Part shown: positions 61,764-64,000 of the stretch, one piece after another | Layout of the letters: each line of letters opens with the position of its first letter | How positions within the stretch are numbered: position 1 is the first letter of the stretch | From: an uncultured Johnsonella sp. | GTDB taxonomy: Bacteria > Bacillota > Clostridia > Lachnospirales > Lachnospiraceae | Assembly: GCA_900766185.1 (NCBI GenBank) | Contig: CAAFUL010000125.1 | Span: 6,634-70,633 of the forward strand | Direction of reading: 5' to 3' | DNA length: 64,000 nt | Program-made: the position numbers and the translations under genes | Notes under the pieces: model-generated | What the model was told of the DNA's origin: nothing | Databases searched by the model: none | Seen by the model: the letters and a program-made list of their open reading frames with translations, nothing else

Positions 61764-63014
61764 ATGGGTATGACTATGTCTCAAAAGATTTTGGCAGCTC
61801 ATGCCGGACTGGATTCGGTAAGAGTGGGACAGCTTATAGAAGCGGATTTGGATCTGGTACTGGGGAATGATATCACTTCTCCCGTAGCCATCAATGAAAT
61901 GGCTAAAATCAACAGTAAAGAGGTATTTAATAAAGAAAAGATTGCCTTGGTTATGGATCATTTTGTACCGAATAAGGATATAAAATCAGCCCAAAACTGT
62001 AAATCTTGCAGAGAATTTGCGGCTGCCAAGGGTATAAGTAATTATTTTGATGTGGGTAAGATGGGAGTAGAGCATGCTCTTTTACCTGAGCAAGGTCTTA
62101 CTGTTGCCGGAGATTTGATTATAGGTGCAGACTCTCATACCTGTACTTACGGTGCTTTAGGAGCATTTTCAACCGGTGTCGGCTCAACAGATATGGCAGC
62201 GGGTATGGCTACGGGAAAGGCATGGTTTAAGGTACCTTCTGCTATAAAGTTTGTACTTAAGGGAGAATTTAAGCCCTATGTATCGGGTAAGGATCTGATC
62301 CTACACATAATAGGTATGATAGGAGTGGACGGCGCTTTGTATCGCTCTATGGAGTTTTGCGGTGAGGGAGTAAAAGCTCTTACCATGGATGACAGATTTT
62401 GTATATGTAATATGGCTATTGAAGCCGGTGCAAAGAATGGTATTTTTCCTGTTGATGAGCAAACTAAAGAATACATAAAGGAACATTCAAAGCGTGATTT
62501 TAAGGTTTTTGAGGCGGATGAAGATGCGGAATATGATGAGGTTTATGAAATAGATTTAAGTAAACTTGAAGCTACGGTAGCCTTTCCGCATCTTCCTGAA
62601 AATACTAAAGTAGTAGGAACTTTTGACAAGGTAAAGATAGATCAGGCAATGGTAGGCTCCTGTACTAACGGAAGACTAAGTGATCTGCGTATGGCGGCAA
62701 GTATACTAAAGGGTAAAAAGGTAGCTGAGGGAGTAAGGTGCATTATAGTGCCTGCAACACAGAAAATATATCTAGATGCTTTGAAAGAAGGGCTTTTGGA
62801 AATATTTATCAATGCCGGAGCGGTAGTATCAACTCCTACCTGCGGTCCCTGTCTCGGCGGACATATGGGTATATTGGCAGAGAATGAAAGATGTATATCC
62901 ACAAGTAACAGAAACTTTGTAGGGCGTATGGGACATGTAACTTCCGAAATATATCTGGCAAGCCCTGCTGTAACCGCAGCTTCTGCAATAGCAGGCTATA
63001 TTACAAAACCATAA
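61764..63014 (+). CDS. leuC: 3-isopropylmalate dehydratase large subunit
   Basis: 416 residues of the aconitase family (LeuC group 2). The 4Fe-4S ligands are Cys in VGSCTNGRLSDLR near 300 and both Cys in TPTCGPCLGGHMG near 360. Active-site signatures GADSHTCTYGALGAFSTGVG near 123 are intact. It isomerises 2- to 3-isopropylmalate in leucine synthesis with LeuD encoded nine bases downstream. leuA and leuB are not in view. Confidence 0.95.
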   Translation: MGMTMSQKILAAHAGLDSVRVGQLIEADLDLVLGNDITSPVAINEMAKINSKEVFNKEKIALVMDHFVPNKDIKSAQNCKSCREFAAAKGISNYFDVGKMGVEHALLPEQGLTVAGDLIIGADSHTCTYGALGAFSTGVGSTDMAAGMATGKAWFKVPSAIKFVLKGEFKPYVSGKDLILHIIGMIGVDGALYRSMEFCGEGVKALTMDDRFCICNMAIEAGAKNGIFPVDEQTKEYIKEHSKRDFKVFEADEDAEYDEVYEIDLSKLEATVAFPHLPENTKVVGTFDKVKIDQAMVGSCTNGRLSDLRMAASILKGKKVAEGVRCIIVPATQKIYLDALKEGLLEIFINAGAVVSTPTCGPCLGGHMGILAENERCISTSNRNFVGRMGHVTSEIYLASPAVTAASAIAGYITKP

Positions 63015-63023
63015 GGGGGAACT

Positions 63024-63512
63024 ATGAAAGCAAAAGGAAGAGTATTCAAATACCAAGATAATGTAGATACGGATGTTATTATACCTGCAAGATACCTTAA
63101 CAGTACCAGCGGAGAAGAACTTGCAAAACACTGTATGGAAGATATTGATAAGGAATTTGCTGCCAAGGTGCAAAACGGAGATATAATAGTGGCAAGAAAG
63201 AACTTCGGCTGTGGCTCTTCGAGAGAGCATGCACCTCTTGCTATAAAATGTTCAGGCATAAGCTGCGTTATAGCGGATACATTTGCAAGGATTTTTTATA
63301 GAAATGCAATAAATATAGGACTTCCTATTATAGAATGTAAGGAAGCGGCAGAGTCTATAGAGGCAGGAGACGAGGTGGAAGTTGACTTTGATACCGGAGT
63401 TATAGTAAATAAAACTAAAAATCAAAGCTTTCAAGGCGAAGCCTTCCCGGAATTCATGCAAAATATAATTAATGCCGGCGGATTGATTGCCTATGTTAAT
63501 AATAAATTATGA
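63024..63512 (+). CDS. leuD: 3-isopropylmalate dehydratase small subunit
   Basis: 162 residues, the swivel domain of the dehydratase. Motifs DNVDTDVIIPARYL near 13, NFGCGSSREHAPLAIK near 55 and FYRNAINIGLP near 92 are complete. GGGG precedes the ATG. It forms the active site with LeuC. No leuB follows; the gene runs into a repeat patch ten bases after the stop. Confidence 0.95.
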   Translation: MKAKGRVFKYQDNVDTDVIIPARYLNSTSGEELAKHCMEDIDKEFAAKVQNGDIIVARKNFGCGSSREHAPLAIKCSGISCVIADTFARIFYRNAINIGLPIIECKEAAESIEAGDEVEVDFDTGVIVNKTKNQSFQGEAFPEFMQNIINAGGLIAYVNNKL

Positions 63513-63521
63513 TTTGTCTAT

Positions 63522-63675
63522 CACATAAACCGTTACAAACATATCTTGCCTTGGACACGTTCTCGCTAACTTCGTCTCGCAGCGGTACTAAGCTTTATCT
63601 TCACCTGACGGCTTGATAAAGCAAGTACCGGCGGTCTCATATTGTCCTTGGCAAGATAGTTTAACGGTTTATGTG
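63522..63675. repeat. Long palindromic element after leuD
   Basis: 154 bases with three nested inverted repeats: CACATAAACCGTTA (63522-63535) with 63662-63675, perfect; TATCTTGCCTTGGACA (63542-63557) with 63643-63658, two mismatches; and CGGTACT-a-AGCTTTATC (63583-63599) with GATAAAGCAAGTACCG (63615-63630). There is no T-run and no coding capacity. It differs in sequence from the element at 33924. Confidence 0.75.
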
Positions 63676-63870
63676 CCTAAGGTGCCGACGGAGGGGAGCG
63701 GTGTAGGAACATTTTTATCTAACGCCACATTCCCTATATGAACGACTGTTTTTAAGATTTGAATAAAAGTCGCTTCTACACCTCCTCTTACATCCCCCTT
63801 TGGCAACATAAACAATTATAAATATATCTACACACCACTAATCTTTTGTAACAGTGGTGTGGTGTGGGAT
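63676..63870. repeat. Further inverted-repeat modules
   Basis: TGCCGACGGAGGGGA and GGTGTAG (63683-63708) pair imperfectly with CTACACC and TCCCCCTTTGGCA (63775-63804). GAGCGGTGTAGGAAC here resembles the lead motif of the repeats at 10634 and 18111. A separate 9-bp hairpin CACACCACT / AGTGGTGTG lies at 63831-63861. No gene is visible. Confidence 0.5.
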
Positions 63871-63887
63871 AAAAAACTCCATATAAT

Positions 63888-64000
63888 TCAATCTTTTTAG
63901 CGGTTAACCCTTTTGATAAAGCGAGATACAAATTCCACAGACGAGGACTTGTTTGAGCGTCAGTCCACCGTTTTTGGGTGGACAAGCGAGTTCCGCAGTC
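63888..64000. repeat. Palindromic intergenic repeat, second copy, cut by the window end
   Basis: It aligns with the reverse complement of 33973-34099 from TTCAATCTTTTTA to GAGTTCCGCAGTC, with long identical blocks (for example CAGACGAGGACTTGTTTGA). The tip is GTCCACC / GGTGGAC where the other copy has GCTCACC / GGTGAGC, so the pairing is kept by paired changes. The rest lies beyond the window. Confidence 0.8.

Overview
The window comes from a low-GC, Gram-positive anaerobe of the Clostridia, most likely a member of the Lachnospiraceae. The pointers are AT-rich DNA with strong AGGAGG ribosome binding sites, an mcsA-mcsB-clpC-radA block, a DUF4317 gene, clostridial lipoproteins, two-component systems next to PepSY proteins, part of an anaerobic-type cobalamin pathway, and a surface protein with choline-binding-like C-terminal repeats. 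A genus such as Lachnoanaerobaculum is only a guess.

Layout. 1-6.2 kb: the end of a BceB-like permease, then a lanF-lanE-lanG ABC transporter with its own response regulator and kinase, which is an antimicrobial-peptide (lantibiotic) resistance module with no biosynthetic genes in view. 6.4-14.7 kb: a membrane-anchored sugar-binding protein, a NarL/DegU-type two-component system, a family-1 solute-binding protein and an RbsA/C/B-like sugar ABC transporter, which together look like a three-component sugar-sensing and uptake unit. 15.4-18 kb: a large secreted beta-helix protein of foreign base composition, flanked by small repeats. 18.4-21.9 kb: three exported proteins of unknown function and a HemN-like radical SAM enzyme. 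22.2-24.8 kb: a divergent Na+/amino-acid symporter and dipeptidase. 25.1-29.7 kb: an OmpR-type two-component system with two PepSY proteins, which share an 11-bp direct-repeat operator at constant distance from the -10 box. The kinase-regulator gene pair has a long structured leader. 30-32.6 kb (minus strand): a polysaccharide deacetylase and an ApgM-like phosphomutase. 32.8-33.9 kb: an AI-2E family exporter.

33.9-34.6 kb is a patch of palindromic and tandem repeats with a gene remnant. 34.6-41.3 kb is a protein quality-control operon (GntR regulator, McsA, McsB, ClpC, an unknown protein, RadA). A GntR gene sits where ctsR normally lies, and McsB has Tyr in place of the active-site Cys. 41.4-45.5 kb holds four cobalamin genes (cobM/cbiF, a cobD-like aminotransferase, cobQ/cbiP, cbiC). 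45.5-55.1 kb holds DUF4317, a second AI-2E family protein, two paralogous zinc-ribbon/propeller membrane proteins and an amino-acid permease. The last three genes each follow a related palindromic leader. 55.2-64 kb holds tRNA-Arg, an Rrf2 regulator, a HerA/DUF853 ATPase, KtrB-KtrA potassium uptake, a HAD phosphatase, and a LysR regulator divergent from leuCD. The window ends in another patch of palindromic repeats, one of which is a diverged copy of the element at 33.9-34.1 kb.

The strongest new signals are regulatory or repetitive rather than a new enzyme system: the PepSY regulon with its structured leader RNA, the palindromic repeat family with compensatory changes in its hairpin tip, the three-copy leader at 48-53 kb, and the tandem duplication that created a chimeric mini-ORF between the GntR gene and mcsA. 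All calls rest on reading the sequence and on recalled family knowledge; no searches or folding programs were run.
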